NCBI GenBank assembly: GCA_016865035.1
Contig: CP018227.1
Coordinates: 2,881,501-2,945,500, forward strand
Length of the DNA stretch: 64,000 nt
Origin: Kordiimonadales bacterium IMCC3096
GTDB taxonomy: Bacteria > Pseudomonadota > Alphaproteobacteria > Minwuiales > Minwuiaceae
Reading direction: 5' to 3'
The notes under the pieces were generated by a model, which saw only the letters and a program-made list of their open reading frames with translations, was not told the origin of the DNA and did no database searches. The stretch's first letter is position 1. Each line of letters begins with the position of its first letter. The position numbers and the translations under genes were made by a program. This document shows positions 52,697 through 61,738 of this stretch, in pieces.

Positions 52697-53145
52697 TAGG
52701 GGTGACCGGACAGGATCGTCTGGGCGCGATAGAGCTGCTCCGCCAGCATGGCGCGGACCATCAGGTGCGGCCAGGTCAGCCGTCCGAGGCTGAGGGACAG
52801 GCTGGCGGTCGCGCGCGTCGCCTTTTCCAGCCCGTCGGCGCCGCCGATCAGGACCGCGATGTCCCGGCGGCCGTCGTCGGCCAGGCTCTGCAGGCGCGCG
52901 GCAAAGCCCCGGCTGTCGAGCAGTTCGCCACCTTCGTCCAGGGCGATGATGGCCTGGGCACCCGCCGAGCGGTCCCGCAGCATCTGGTTCTCGCGGGCAT
53001 TGCGTTCCGCGTCGGAACCGCCCTTGCGATCCTCGATCTCCTGCAGGTCCAGCGGCCAGGAAAGGCGCTTTGCATAGGTGTCGAACAGATCCCGCTCCGG
53101 CCCGCGTCCGAAGCGCCCGACGCTGAGCAGCGTGACCTTCAGCAC
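52684..53145 (-). CDS. rlmH: 23S rRNA pseudouridine-1915 N3-methyltransferase
   Basis: RlmH methylates pseudouridine 1915 in helix 69 of 23S rRNA. The 153-residue SPOUT protein has [23 protein letters not shown] at the start, [29 protein letters not shown] and a C-terminal [26 protein letters not shown] knot. The GTG at 53145 gives the family-typical N-terminus; sequence upstream in frame is not RlmH. It follows rsfS by 7 bp and converges on the LysR gene with a 13-bp overlap. Confidence 0.94.
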   Translation of the reverse strand: [153 protein letters not shown]

Positions 53146-53152
53146 CGCGAGG

Positions 53153-54148
53153 TCAGGACGCTGCCTGCTCTCCGGCGGTACCCAGATCCACCGCCCACAT
53201 CTTCTCCAGATTGTAGAATTCCCGCACTTCGGGGCGGAAGACGTGAACGATGATGTCGCCCGCATCGACCAGCACCCAGTCGCAGGTGGGCATGCCCTCC
53301 ACCTTCGGGCGTCCGTGGCCGGATGCCTTCAGCTTCTCGACAATGTGGTCGGCGATTGCGGCGACATGCCGTGAGGACCGACCTGATGCAACAAGCATGT
53401 AGTCGGCGATCTCTGTCTTGCCCTGCAGATCGATGCGTACGATCTGCTCGGCCTGGTCGTCATCGAGTGACGTTTCAATCAGATCCAGCAAGTTCCTGTC
53501 CGGTCCCTTTGTGCCAGTGACGATATCCATTCTCCTGATTCGCGGGCCTTGCGCCAGCCCGTTGTCTGTCATCGTTCCGTCGCGAATGGCTGTGGCGGAA
53601 AGTGCGCTCCGGCGCATCCGGATGAAGGTCAGCGCCGGCGGTGTCTTCCGCCAGAGGTCGCGCGCCCGGTCCTGCGGCAGCAAGGCACGGCGGTATCGGG
53701 TCGCCGCCTGTCCCGACAGGGCGTTGTGAGAATAGGGCGCACGGTCGAACACGGCAACGGGTACACTCTCTACCAGTTCCGGCCAGCGGGCCCAGCGTGG
53801 CAATTGCGCCAGATTGTCGGCCCCCATCAGCCAGACGAAGTGGTGGTCGGCAAACCGCTTCTGCAGGACCCGGACCGTGTCGCGTGTGTAACGGGTCCCC
53901 AGGTGCCGTTCGATGTCCGTCACCCGGATGCGCGGATGGGCGGACACGGCGATGGCCCCGTACATGCGCGATGCCAGTGGTGCCATGCCCTGCTCGCTCT
54001 TCAGGGGGTTCTGTGGCGAGACCAGCCACCAGACCTCGTCCAGTCCCAGCCGTTTCAGGGCCGTCAGGCTGATATGGCGATGGCCCTCATGGGCGGGATT
54101 GAAGGATCCCCCCAGCAGACCGATCCGCAGGCCCCGAACGTGTCTCAT
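53153..54148 (-). CDS. nadD-rsfS: NadD–RsfS reading-frame fusion
   Basis: One uninterrupted frame of 331 residues encodes two proteins that are normally separate. Residues 1-192 or so are nicotinate-nucleotide adenylyltransferase (RIGLLGGSFNPAHEGHRHIS, FVWLMGADNLAQLPRW, RRSALSATAIRDG). From about residue 207 it is the ribosome silencing factor RsfS (LLDLIETSLDDDQAEQIVRIDL, IADYMLVASGRSSRHVAAIADHI, CDWVLVDAGDIIVHVFRPEVREFYNLEKMW). There is no stop between them. An internal ATG at 53530 directly preceded by AGGAG could still start RsfS alone. The start at 54148 follows proA by 4 bp. Confidence 0.85.
   Translation of the reverse strand: MRHVRGLRIGLLGGSFNPAHEGHRHISLTALKRLGLDEVWWLVSPQNPLKSEQGMAPLASRMYGAIAVSAHPRIRVTDIERHLGTRYTRDTVRVLQKRFADHHFVWLMGADNLAQLPRWARWPELVESVPVAVFDRAPYSHNALSGQAATRYRRALLPQDRARDLWRKTPPALTFIRMRRSALSATAIRDGTMTDNGLAQGPRIRRMDIVTGTKGPDRNLLDLIETSLDDDQAEQIVRIDLQGKTEIADYMLVASGRSSRHVAAIADHIVEKLKASGHGRPKVEGMPTCDWVLVDAGDIIVHVFRPEVREFYNLEKMWAVDLGTAGEQAAS
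53528..53540 (-). promoter_or_regulatory. Possible internal start of RsfS
   Basis: On the minus strand an AGGAG sequence immediately precedes ATG at 53530 inside the fused frame. Initiation there would give a 125-residue RsfS beginning MDIVTGTKG, a normal length. The spacing is very short, and an ATG at 53572 is another option, so separate translation is only possible. Confidence 0.4.
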
Positions 54149-54152
54149 GCCA

Positions 54153-55442
54153 TCACGGACGTGCCTGCCCGGAGCCATGGACGAGGTACTTGAAGCTGCA
54201 GAGCTGCTCCACGCCGACGGGACCGCGGGCGTGCATCTTGCCGGTGGCGATCCCGATCTCCGCACCCATGCCGAACTCGCCGCCATCGGCGAACTGGGTG
54301 GAGGCATTGTGCATGACGATGGCCGAATTGACCTCCGCCATGAACCTGGCCGCCGCCGCATCATCTTCGGTGATGATGCTGTCGGTGTGCTCGGAACCAT
54401 GATCACGGATGTGCGCGATGGCCTGGTCCAGCCCGTCAACGATACGCGCGGAAATGGTGGGGCCGAGCCACTCGGTATCCCAGTCGGCATCCGCCGCTCC
54501 CTGGACACGGGGGTCCAGCGCCTGCGTTTCCGTATCTCCCTTGACCGCACATCCGGCGGCGAACAGGTCTTCCAGGATGGGCTTCATCAGACTCTGCGCC
54601 GCCGAACGGTCCACCAGCAGGGTCTCCGCCGCGCCACAGATGGAAGTGCGGCGCATCTTGGCGTTGACCGCGATCTCCCGCGCCATGGCAGGGTCGGCGG
54701 CGGCATGGACATAGACGGTGCAGCGGCCTTCCAGATGGGCGAAGACGGGCATCCGTGCCTCGTCCTGTACCCGCGCGATCAGCGACTTGCCACCACGCGG
54801 GACAATGACGTCGATCAGTCCGGCGCTGCGCAGCATCAGGCCGACGGCTTCCCGGTCGGTGGTGGGGATGAGCTGGATCGCGGCTTCCGGCAGGCCCGCG
54901 GATTTCAGGCCCTGAACCATGGCGGCATGCAGGGCGCGGTTGGTGCTGATGGCTTCCCGCCCGCCACGCAGGATCACGGCATTGCCCGCCTTCAGGCAGA
55001 GACCGCCTGCGTCACAGGTGACATTGGGACGGCTTTCGTAGATCACGCCGACAACGCCCAGGGGGGTGCGGACCCGCTGGATACGCAGGCCGTTGGGGCG
55101 GGTCCATTCGGCGATGGTGCTGCCGACAGGATCGTCCAGCGCCGCGATGTCCTCCAGCCCCTTCGCCACGGCTTCCAGCCTGTCGTTGTCCAACCGGGCA
55201 CGATCGATCAGGGGCGCGGCCAGCCCGGCGGCCTCCGCCGTCGCCACATCCTGCGCATTGGCATCCAGAATGGCGGTGGCGTCGGCGCGGATCGCCGCTG
55301 CGGCGGCGCGCAGGGCGCTGTTCTTCTGCTCGGCGGTGGCTGTTGCCAGAGACTGCGCGGCGGCGCGCGCGGCCAGGCCCATCTGCTCGATCAGCGCCGG
55401 CAGGTCCCGTGCGTCCCCAAATTCGGCTTCAACGACACTCAT
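54153..55442 (-). CDS. proA: Gamma-glutamyl phosphate reductase
   Basis: ProA reduces gamma-glutamyl phosphate to the semialdehyde in proline synthesis. The 429-residue enzyme has the aldehyde dehydrogenase-like fold with [10 protein letters not shown]-type region [57 protein letters not shown] and the catalytic-cysteine region [12 protein letters not shown]. The start overlaps proB as ATGA. The third enzyme of the pathway, ProC, is encoded near 24 kb. Confidence 0.96.
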   Translation of the reverse strand: MSVVEAEFGDARDLPALIEQMGLAARAAAQSLATATAEQKNSALRAAAAAIRADATAILDANAQDVATAEAAGLAAPLIDRARLDNDRLEAVAKGLEDIAALDDPVGSTIAEWTRPNGLRIQRVRTPLGVVGVIYESRPNVTCDAGGLCLKAGNAVILRGGREAISTNRALHAAMVQGLKSAGLPEAAIQLIPTTDREAVGLMLRSAGLIDVIVPRGGKSLIARVQDEARMPVFAHLEGRCTVYVHAAADPAMAREIAVNAKMRRTSICGAAETLLVDRSAAQSLMKPILEDLFAAGCAVKGDTETQALDPRVQGAADADWDTEWLGPTISARIVDGLDQAIAHIRDHGSEHTDSIITEDDAAAARFMAEVNSAIVMHNASTQFADGGEFGMGAEIGIATGKMHARGPVGVEQLCSFKYLVHGSGQARP

Positions 55443-56605
55443 GGTGCTGCGTCCTCCTTCACGGGCGCGTGCTGCGTCTCCAGCACAAGATCGTCGCGAT
55501 GGATCATCTCATCACGACCACGGTAACCGAGCAGTTTCTCGATATCACGGCTGTTGTGCCCAGCGATGCGGCGCGCGTTCTCGGCGGAATAGGCGGACAG
55601 CCCACGCGCCAGGGTCACGCCCGCCGGGTTGCGGACCCAGACCGCATCACCGCGGTCGAACTCGCCTTCCACGCCGCGGACGCCTGCGGGCAGCAGGCTG
55701 CGCCCGGACTTCAGCGCACGGGCGGCGCCATCGTCAACCACCAGCGATCCGGCGGGTTTCAGGGCGCTGGCGATCCACTGCTTGCGTGCTGTGCGCGGTG
55801 TCGCGGCGGCGGTGAACCAGGTGCAGGCTCCGCCCTCGGCCAGATGCTGCAGCGGATGCTGGATGCGGCCATCGCAGATCGCCATGTTGCATCCGGCGGC
55901 CATGGCAATCTCGGCGGCCAGGAGCTTGGTGGACATGCCGCCGACACCCAGGCCGCTGCGACTCTCCCCGGCCAGCGCCATGATTCCGGCATCCAGTTGC
56001 CGCACTTCCGGGATCAGGACGGCTTCCGCATCAACGGTCGGGTCGGCGGTGAACAGTCCGGCGACATCGGAGAACAGCACAAGGCAGTCCGCCGAGATCA
56101 TCTGGGCCACGCGCGCGGCCAGCCGGTCGTTGTCGCCGTAGCGGATTTCCCGCGTCGCCACCGTGTCATTCTCGTTGATCACGGGCACTGCGCCCATGTG
56201 GAACAGGGTCTCCAGCGTCGAGCGGGCGTTGAGATACTGGCGCCGGTTCTCCGTCGCGCCGAAGGTGACGAGAATCTGGCCACAGGTGAGGCCATGCGCC
56301 TCCAGAACCTCCTGCCAGGCGCGGGCCAGCTGGATCTGGCCAATGGCGGCTGCGGCCTGGCTTTCCTCCAGCTTCGGGCGGGCACGGCGCAGCCCGACCT
56401 GGTGGCGTCCCAGCGCGATGGAGCCGGAGGAGACGATGGCCACGTCCTGGCCGCGTTGCCGTGCCGCCGCGATGTCGGCGGCAAGCGCGCGCAACCAGTC
56501 ATCGCGCACCCGGCCGGTCGCCGGATTGACGAGCAGGGAGGAGCCGATCTTGATCACCAGGCGGCGGGCGCCGAGCAGGCGGTTGTCTTCGGTCAGGGTT
56601 GCCAC
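55439..56605 (-). CDS. proB: Glutamate 5-kinase with PUA domain
   Basis: ProB phosphorylates glutamate in the first, feedback-controlled step of proline synthesis. The 388 residues comprise an amino-acid kinase domain ([68 protein letters not shown]) and a C-terminal PUA domain ([22 protein letters not shown]). It starts with GTG, overlaps obgE by 13 bp and proA by 4 bp, so the three genes are one transcript. Confidence 0.96.
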   Translation of the reverse strand: MATLTEDNRLLGARRLVIKIGSSLLVNPATGRVRDDWLRALAADIAAARQRGQDVAIVSSGSIALGRHQVGLRRARPKLEESQAAAAIGQIQLARAWQEVLEAHGLTCGQILVTFGATENRRQYLNARSTLETLFHMGAVPVINENDTVATREIRYGDNDRLAARVAQMISADCLVLFSDVAGLFTADPTVDAEAVLIPEVRQLDAGIMALAGESRSGLGVGGMSTKLLAAEIAMAAGCNMAICDGRIQHPLQHLAEGGACTWFTAAATPRTARKQWIASALKPAGSLVVDDGAARALKSGRSLLPAGVRGVEGEFDRGDAVWVRNPAGVTLARGLSAYSAENARRIAGHNSRDIEKLLGYRGRDEMIHRDDLVLETQHAPVKEDAAP

Positions 56606-57630
56606 GGCTGAACCTCCGACGGTTGCGGAGCCTCCGCCGTCTTGTCACGGTCGATTGCCCGGCGCAGGCCACGCAATGCGTCCTCGATTCCCAGCCCGGC
56701 AACGCCGGAGAGCAGCAGGGGGTCGCGACCGGCAGCTTCGGCCAGTGCGGCGCGCCGCTCCGCGATCAGTTCCTCGTTCAGGGAATCGCACTTGTTCAGG
56801 GCAACGATCTCGGTCTTCTCGATCAGACCGCCGCCATAGGCCTCAAGCTCGGCACGGACAGTATGATAGGCTTCCGCCACATCTTCCTGCGTGCCATCGA
56901 CCAGGTGCAGCAGCACCCGGCAGCGTTCCACGTGACCCAGGAAACGCGTGCCCAGGCCGACGCCTTCGTGCGCGCCCTCGATCAGGCCGGGAATATCGGC
57001 GATGACGAAGCTGGTGTCGTCGGAGACCACCACGCCCAGATTGGGATGCAGGGTGGTGAAGGGATAGTCCGCGATCTTCGGCGTGGCCTTGCTGACGGCG
57101 GCGAGGAAGGTCGACTTGCCGGCATTGGGCAGGCCGACCAGCCCGGCGTCGGCAATCAGCTTCAGGCGCAGGACAACCGCCGACTCGGCACCGGGACGAC
57201 CGGCGTCGGCGCGGCGCGGTGCGCGGTTGGTTGATGACTTGTAATGGGCATTACCGAAGCCGCCGTCGCCGCCATGCAGCAGCACGATGCGCTGATCGAC
57301 CTCGGTCAGGTCGGCGAGCAGGACCTCGCCCTCCTCGTCGAACACCTGGGTGCCGACCGGAACCTTCAGGATGGAATCCGCGCCATCCGCGCCGGTGCGG
57401 TTGCTGCCTTCGCCGGGGCGTCCGTTCTGGGCCTTGAAATGCTGCTGGTAGCGGAAGTCGATGAGCGTGTTGAGGCCTTCGACCGCGACCACGATGACAT
57501 CGCCACCGCGACCGCCGTCGCCGCCGTTCGGGCCGCCATACTCGATGAACTTCTCGCGCCGGAACGACAGGCAGCCGGGGCCGCCGTTGCCGGACTTGAT
57601 GAAGACCCGAGCCTGATCCTGGAATTTCAT
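56593..57630 (-). CDS. obgE: Obg-family GTPase
   Basis: This essential GTPase binds the 50S subunit and links ribosome assembly to cell-cycle and stress control. The 345-residue protein has the glycine-rich Obg domain ([47 protein letters not shown]) and a G domain with [39 protein letters not shown] and NKCD. It lacks a long C-terminal extension. It follows rpmA, as in most bacteria. Confidence 0.96.
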   Translation of the reverse strand: MKFQDQARVFIKSGNGGPGCLSFRREKFIEYGGPNGGDGGRGGDVIVVAVEGLNTLIDFRYQQHFKAQNGRPGEGSNRTGADGADSILKVPVGTQVFDEEGEVLLADLTEVDQRIVLLHGGDGGFGNAHYKSSTNRAPRRADAGRPGAESAVVLRLKLIADAGLVGLPNAGKSTFLAAVSKATPKIADYPFTTLHPNLGVVVSDDTSFVIADIPGLIEGAHEGVGLGTRFLGHVERCRVLLHLVDGTQEDVAEAYHTVRAELEAYGGGLIEKTEIVALNKCDSLNEELIAERRAALAEAAGRDPLLLSGVAGLGIEDALRGLRRAIDRDKTAEAPQPSEVQPWQP

Positions 57631-57676
57631 TTGCCGCTCCGCCTGACTGGGAACGGTCTGGCGGGCGCTTGTGTCA

Positions 57677-57700
57677 CCCGCCTGTCCATTCTGGGGCGGG
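57677..57700. terminator. GC-rich hairpin between rpmA and obgE
   Basis: CCCGCC at 57677-57682 pairs with GGCGGG at 57695-57700 across a 12-base loop, directly past the rpmA stop. There is no T tract. It could attenuate transcription from the ribosomal protein genes into obgE. Confidence 0.25.
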
Positions 57701-57702
57701 CC

Positions 57703-57972
57703 TTACTCTGCAGCTTCCGCCGTCGGGACCACGACGTTGATCGTGTTCCGCCGTCCGCCGGCGATGAAGAGCACTTCGCCCTCCGCCTTGGCAAACAGGG
57801 TGTGGTCCTTGCCCATGCCGACATTCTCGCCGGGATACCACTTCGTGCCGCGCTGACGCAGCAGGATGTTGCCGGGGATCACATGCTCCCCGCCGTACTT
57901 CTTCACACCAAGCCGACGACCGGCTGAGTCGCGACCGTTGCGGGATGAGCCGCCTGCCTTTTTATGTGCCAT
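57703..57972 (-). CDS. rpmA: 50S ribosomal protein L27
   Basis: The 89-residue protein starts [29 protein letters not shown], the diagnostic N-terminus that reaches the peptidyl transferase centre, and continues [30 protein letters not shown]. It lies 57 bp after rplU and upstream of obgE, the standard order. Confidence 0.97.
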   Translation of the reverse strand: MAHKKAGGSSRNGRDSAGRRLGVKKYGGEHVIPGNILLRQRGTKWYPGENVGMGKDHTLFAKAEGEVLFIAGGRRNTINVVVPTAEAAE

Positions 57973-58029
57973 ACCGGAAGTCTCCGCTGCTGCGCTGTTT
58001 CATGCCGGGCTGCTGACAGCCCGGGGGCC

Positions 58030-58344
58030 TCAGCCCGCTTCGATGCCCGTCACACGGACAACCGTCAGATACTGGCGGTGGCCGTTGCGGCGGCGATAGT
58101 TGTGCCGACGCTTCTTCTTGAAGATGATGATCTTGTCGCCGCGGGTCTGATCCACGACTTCCGCCTTGACGGACGCGCCATCGACGACCGGCGCACCGAT
58201 CTTCATGTCTGCGCCATCGCCAACGGCAAGGACTTCATCGAAGGAAATGGCGTCGCCCGGTGCGCCTTCGAGCTTCTCGAGCTCCAGCACATCGCCCTCG
58301 GCAACGCGATACTGTTTTCCGCCGGTCTTGATGACTGCGTGCAT
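58030..58344 (-). CDS. rplU: 50S ribosomal protein L21
   Basis: This 104-residue r-protein binds 23S rRNA. It begins [25 protein letters not shown] and ends with the basic [30 protein letters not shown], both typical. It is the first gene of the rplU–rpmA–obgE run. The 128 bp between it and the thioesterase gene should hold the promoter and leader, but I see no clear regulatory structure. Confidence 0.97.
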   Translation of the reverse strand: MHAVIKTGGKQYRVAEGDVLELEKLEGAPGDAISFDEVLAVGDGADMKIGAPVVDGASVKAEVVDQTRGDKIIIFKKKRRHNYRRRNGHRQYLTVVRVTGIEAG

Positions 58345-58472
58345 GACTTTGTATCCGGTCTTCTCAAGCGTGACACCGGATCAGCCTGTCCATGGAAGGA
58401 TACTGGTCCGGCAAACGATAATCTGGACGCGTCAGGGCCGCCCGTGGAACTTCCCCGGGACGCGAGCGGCGC

Positions 58473-58940
58473 TTAATAGCCCCCGCCCCCCGTCGTGTCA
58501 ACCGCTGCGGCGAGATCGCGATGCAATGCAGCGCGGAATTCCGCAGGCGGCGGCATGCTCTTTCCGTCCTTCGCGTGGACCAGCACTGTACGCGCGGTGG
58601 CGACGCATGTCTCGCCCACAAACAGTCCCGAGACAACGATCCATGACGTATTGCCCACGGCAACCGTCCTGGTGCCGGTCACGACGGTGGACGGAAAGTG
58701 CAGCTCGTGCAGGTAATCGACCTCCAGCCGGGCAACGACCCAGTACTGGATGGCGTCCGATCCCGGCTCCAGCGTCTCGATCAGGGACACCCGTCCGACC
58801 TCTATGAACTGCGGCAGCACGGTATTGTTCACATGCCCCAGCCTGTCGGTATCGCTGAAGCGGACCGTGCTGGTAACGCGATGGGGGTAGGTCGCGAGGT
58901 CGCGCAGTCTGGCGCGATCCGGCGTGGCATCTGATGTCAT
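58473..58940 (-). CDS. 4HBT-type acyl-CoA thioesterase family protein
   Basis: This 155-residue hot-dog-fold protein has the 4-hydroxybenzoyl-CoA thioesterase signature VRFSDTDRLGHVNNTVLPQFIEVGR, with the catalytic aspartate in SDTD, and strand ARLEVDYLHELHFPSTV. It should hydrolyse an acyl-CoA; the substrate is unknown. Its start overlaps the stop of the cyclase gene as ATGA, so the two are translated together. Confidence 0.85.
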   Translation of the reverse strand: MTSDATPDRARLRDLATYPHRVTSTVRFSDTDRLGHVNNTVLPQFIEVGRVSLIETLEPGSDAIQYWVVARLEVDYLHELHFPSTVVTGTRTVAVGNTSWIVVSGLFVGETCVATARTVLVHAKDGKSMPPPAEFRAALHRDLAAAVDTTGGGGY

Positions 58941-60637
58941 TTCTTCTTTCCATCGCTGCGGTTCTGGTCGGGGATCGGTGGCAGGGCGCGGGCGTCATTC
59001 AGCACATGGGCCTGCACCGTGCGCGTATCGCCCCGGATGCTGACCGGACGGGAAGGGGAGAGGCTCATGTCCAGCCCGGCCGCTTCCGCCACCGCCGCAG
59101 AGAATATGAGCTGGCTGCCATGTTCCTTGTTCGCGTCTTCCAGTCGGCTTGCCACATTCACGGGCGCACCGATCGCGGTGACGGACATGACGTTGCGGTA
59201 TCCCATCTCCCCGACAACAACATCCCCGATCTCGATGCCGATACCTATCCGCAGGGGCTGGCCCAGTTCGGCGCGCAGGGTCTCGTTCATCTCGTCCAGT
59301 GCCACGGACATGGCGCGCGCGGCGGACAGCGCCTGCCTGGCACCCTGCTCCGGCGTCGTGCCCACACCGAACAGGGCCATGACACCGTCGCCGATGAACT
59401 TGTCGAGGATGCCGCCGTTCTTCTCCACGGCTTCCCCCATGTAGCGGAAGTACTGGTTGATCAGGAAGACGACGTCATAGGGCAGCTTCTGGCGGGAGAA
59501 CTCGGTGAAGCCGCGGATGTCGGCAAACAGGATGGCAATGCACTCCTCCGCCCCGCGCGCCGCGCCACCGCCACTGGTGTAGGGCGCATGCGACGGTGCC
59601 GGGGCGGGCAGCAGGGGATAGACCCGGACGTCGCCGGTCGGGCGCAGCTGGCAGGCCAGTCGGACACCGGGGGCGGCGGACAGGCGCCGCAGCACCCGGG
59701 CTTCGATCTCCTCCGGCTCGGGGCAGTTCTCCAGGCCCTCCAGCACCTTGACCCGGCAGGTGGAGCAGCGCCCGCGCCCGCCACAGATGCTGGCATGGGA
59801 GACACCGGCACGCCGACTGGTCTCCAGCACCGTGACGCCGGGCAGCACGGTCGCCTTCTCACCCTCCGGATAGGCAATGGTGATGCGCTTGCGCTGGCGT
59901 TCCACCAGCAGGTGCACACCCCGCACGACACCGATCAGCGCGACCGCGCCAATCATGCCGTTCCAGGCAATGTCGCGGGTCTCGTAGACCCAGGCCGCTG
60001 CCCCCGCAGGCAGTTGGGTATTCAGCAGATAGGCGCTGCGCCAGACGGGATCGCCCCAGAGGGTCACGACCTCCTGCCCGCCATTGACGAAGCCGACCAG
60101 TGACAGGATCACGGTCAGCAGTGCGGCGGTATAGAGGCTGGGGATACAGGGCTGGTACCACTTCTTCAGCCGCAACCAGAGATGAATGCCGGTGCAGCCA
60201 TGGGTCCATGCCAGGATCGCGACAACGGCCTGCTGCACGCCCTGGACCGGATCGAGGTGCCAGAGTGCCATCAGGACCCAGGCGTAGGTGTCGTCCAGCC
60301 CGTAGACCTCATGCAGGCCACGGTTGGCCAGCAGATGCAGCACCAGCAGGGGAGGCAGCGCGAAACCGGTGACGATCTGCACGATCTCGGCGACGGAGAT
60401 GCCTTCCCAGATGCGGCGCCGATAGACCGCGACAACGGCAAGCAGCATGTGGGCTGCCGTTGCGCCAATGACGAGGACCGTGCCGACCGGCGAGCGCCAG
60501 AGGAACAGGAAGACCTCCCGCCCCATCTCCATTGCGGGCAGGGAGATGATGCCCAGTGCGTGATTCAGCAGATGCGTGGTGACGAAGGCAAACAGGACCA
60601 GCCCGGAGATCAGTCTGATCCTGCTGATTGTCTGCAT
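58937..60637 (-). CDS. Membrane 2Fe-2S adenylate cyclase
   Basis: This 566-residue protein joins three modules. Residues about 1-285 form several membrane helices with many histidines (THLLNHALG, HMLLAV, LHLLANRGLHEV, THGCTGIHLWLRL), similar to succinate dehydrogenase-type cytochrome b. Residues about 250-345 are a 2Fe-2S ferredoxin domain with cysteines in CGGRGRCSTC and RLACQLRP. From about 365 comes a class III nucleotide cyclase domain (IAILFADIRGFTEFSRQ, FIGDGVMALFG, RIGIGIEIGDVVVGEMG). It likely makes cAMP in response to redox state. Confidence 0.88.
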   Translation of the reverse strand: MQTISRIRLISGLVLFAFVTTHLLNHALGIISLPAMEMGREVFLFLWRSPVGTVLVIGATAAHMLLAVVAVYRRRIWEGISVAEIVQIVTGFALPPLLVLHLLANRGLHEVYGLDDTYAWVLMALWHLDPVQGVQQAVVAILAWTHGCTGIHLWLRLKKWYQPCIPSLYTAALLTVILSLVGFVNGGQEVVTLWGDPVWRSAYLLNTQLPAGAAAWVYETRDIAWNGMIGAVALIGVVRGVHLLVERQRKRITIAYPEGEKATVLPGVTVLETSRRAGVSHASICGGRGRCSTCRVKVLEGLENCPEPEEIEARVLRRLSAAPGVRLACQLRPTGDVRVYPLLPAPAPSHAPYTSGGGAARGAEECIAILFADIRGFTEFSRQKLPYDVVFLINQYFRYMGEAVEKNGGILDKFIGDGVMALFGVGTTPEQGARQALSAARAMSVALDEMNETLRAELGQPLRIGIGIEIGDVVVGEMGYRNVMSVTAIGAPVNVASRLEDANKEHGSQLIFSAAVAEAAGLDMSLSPSRPVSIRGDTRTVQAHVLNDARALPPIPDQNRSDGKKK

Positions 60638-60668
60638 GCCCGTTTCTACCGTCCGGTCAGATCGTCTG

Positions 60669-61655
60669 TCAGATTCCGGTCACGAGCTGCTTCAGGTCAG
60701 CCTCCGGCCGGGCACCATAGTGGCTGATGATCTCGGCTGCCGCCACGGCACCGATCCGTCCGGCATCGACCAGGCCACGACCGGACGTGATGCCCCGCAG
60801 GAAACCGGCCGCGAACAGGTCACCGGCGCCGGTCGTGTCCACCAGTGCGGTCGGCGGGCTGGCGGGCACTTCATGCACCCCGTCCGGCGCAACGATGACG
60901 CAGCCCTTCTCGCTGCGGGTCAGGACGGCAAGCTGGACCTTGCCACGGACGGCGTCGAGCGCGGTTTCGAAGCTGTCTGTCTGATAGAGCGACATGATCT
61001 CCGCCTCATTGGCGAAGACGATGTCCAGCGGGCCTTCCACCAGGTCGCGGAACTCGTCGCGGTGCCGGTCGACGCAGAAGGCGTCCGACAGGCTCATGGC
61101 CACCTGACGTCCCGCGTCCCGGGCAACGTCGGCGGCGCGGCGCATGGCCTGCTTGGCCAGCGGCTGGTCCCAGAGGTAGCCCTCCAGATAGGTGATTCGT
61201 CCGCTCGCCACCAGGTCGGCATCCACGTCGTCGGGGCCGATCTCTGCACTCGCGCCCAGGAACGTGTTCATGGTGCGCTGCGCATCGGGCGTCACCAGGA
61301 TCAGGCAGCGGGCCGTGCCGAGACCGGGCTTCGCCGCCGGGGCCGAATAGGTGACGCCTGCTGCGCGAATGTCATGCGCGAAGACCTCGCCCAACTGATC
61401 GTCCTGCACCCGGCCGATGAAGGCGGAACGACCGCCCAGCGCGGCGACGCCAACTGCCGTGTTGGCGGCGGACCCACCTGAATGCTCCACCCCCGGCCCC
61501 ATCGCGTTGTAGAGGTTGGTCGCCTGATCCTGATCGATCAGCTGCATGCCACCCTTGGCCAGGTTGCGTTCGGCCAGAAAGGCGTCGTCCGCGTTGCTCA
61601 GGACATCCACGATGGCGTTGCCCAGTGCCACCACATCCAGGGTCGGTTCGGTCAT
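60669..61655 (-). CDS. PfkB-family sugar/nucleoside kinase (adenosine kinase-like)
   Basis: This 328-residue ribokinase-fold enzyme has the N-terminal pattern DVVALGNAIVDVL, HSGGSAANTAVGVAALGG and the C-terminal PfkB signature VDTTGAGDLFAAGFLRG with the catalytic aspartate. The N-terminal GNAIVDVL and SLSDAFCVDRHRDEF segments resemble alphaproteobacterial proteins annotated as adenosine kinases. Substrate not provable here. GGAGA lies upstream of the start. It is followed by the cyclase gene 31 bp downstream. Confidence 0.88.
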   Translation of the reverse strand: MTEPTLDVVALGNAIVDVLSNADDAFLAERNLAKGGMQLIDQDQATNLYNAMGPGVEHSGGSAANTAVGVAALGGRSAFIGRVQDDQLGEVFAHDIRAAGVTYSAPAAKPGLGTARCLILVTPDAQRTMNTFLGASAEIGPDDVDADLVASGRITYLEGYLWDQPLAKQAMRRAADVARDAGRQVAMSLSDAFCVDRHRDEFRDLVEGPLDIVFANEAEIMSLYQTDSFETALDAVRGKVQLAVLTRSEKGCVIVAPDGVHEVPASPPTALVDTTGAGDLFAAGFLRGITSGRGLVDAGRIGAVAAAEIISHYGARPEADLKQLVTGI

Positions 61656-61738
61656 CCCGATGTTCTCCGCTCGTCATTGTTCAGCCAGTTCCAGGGCCGG
61701 TTTACACGGTTCGGGGGCTGACGCAAACTGATCGAATC

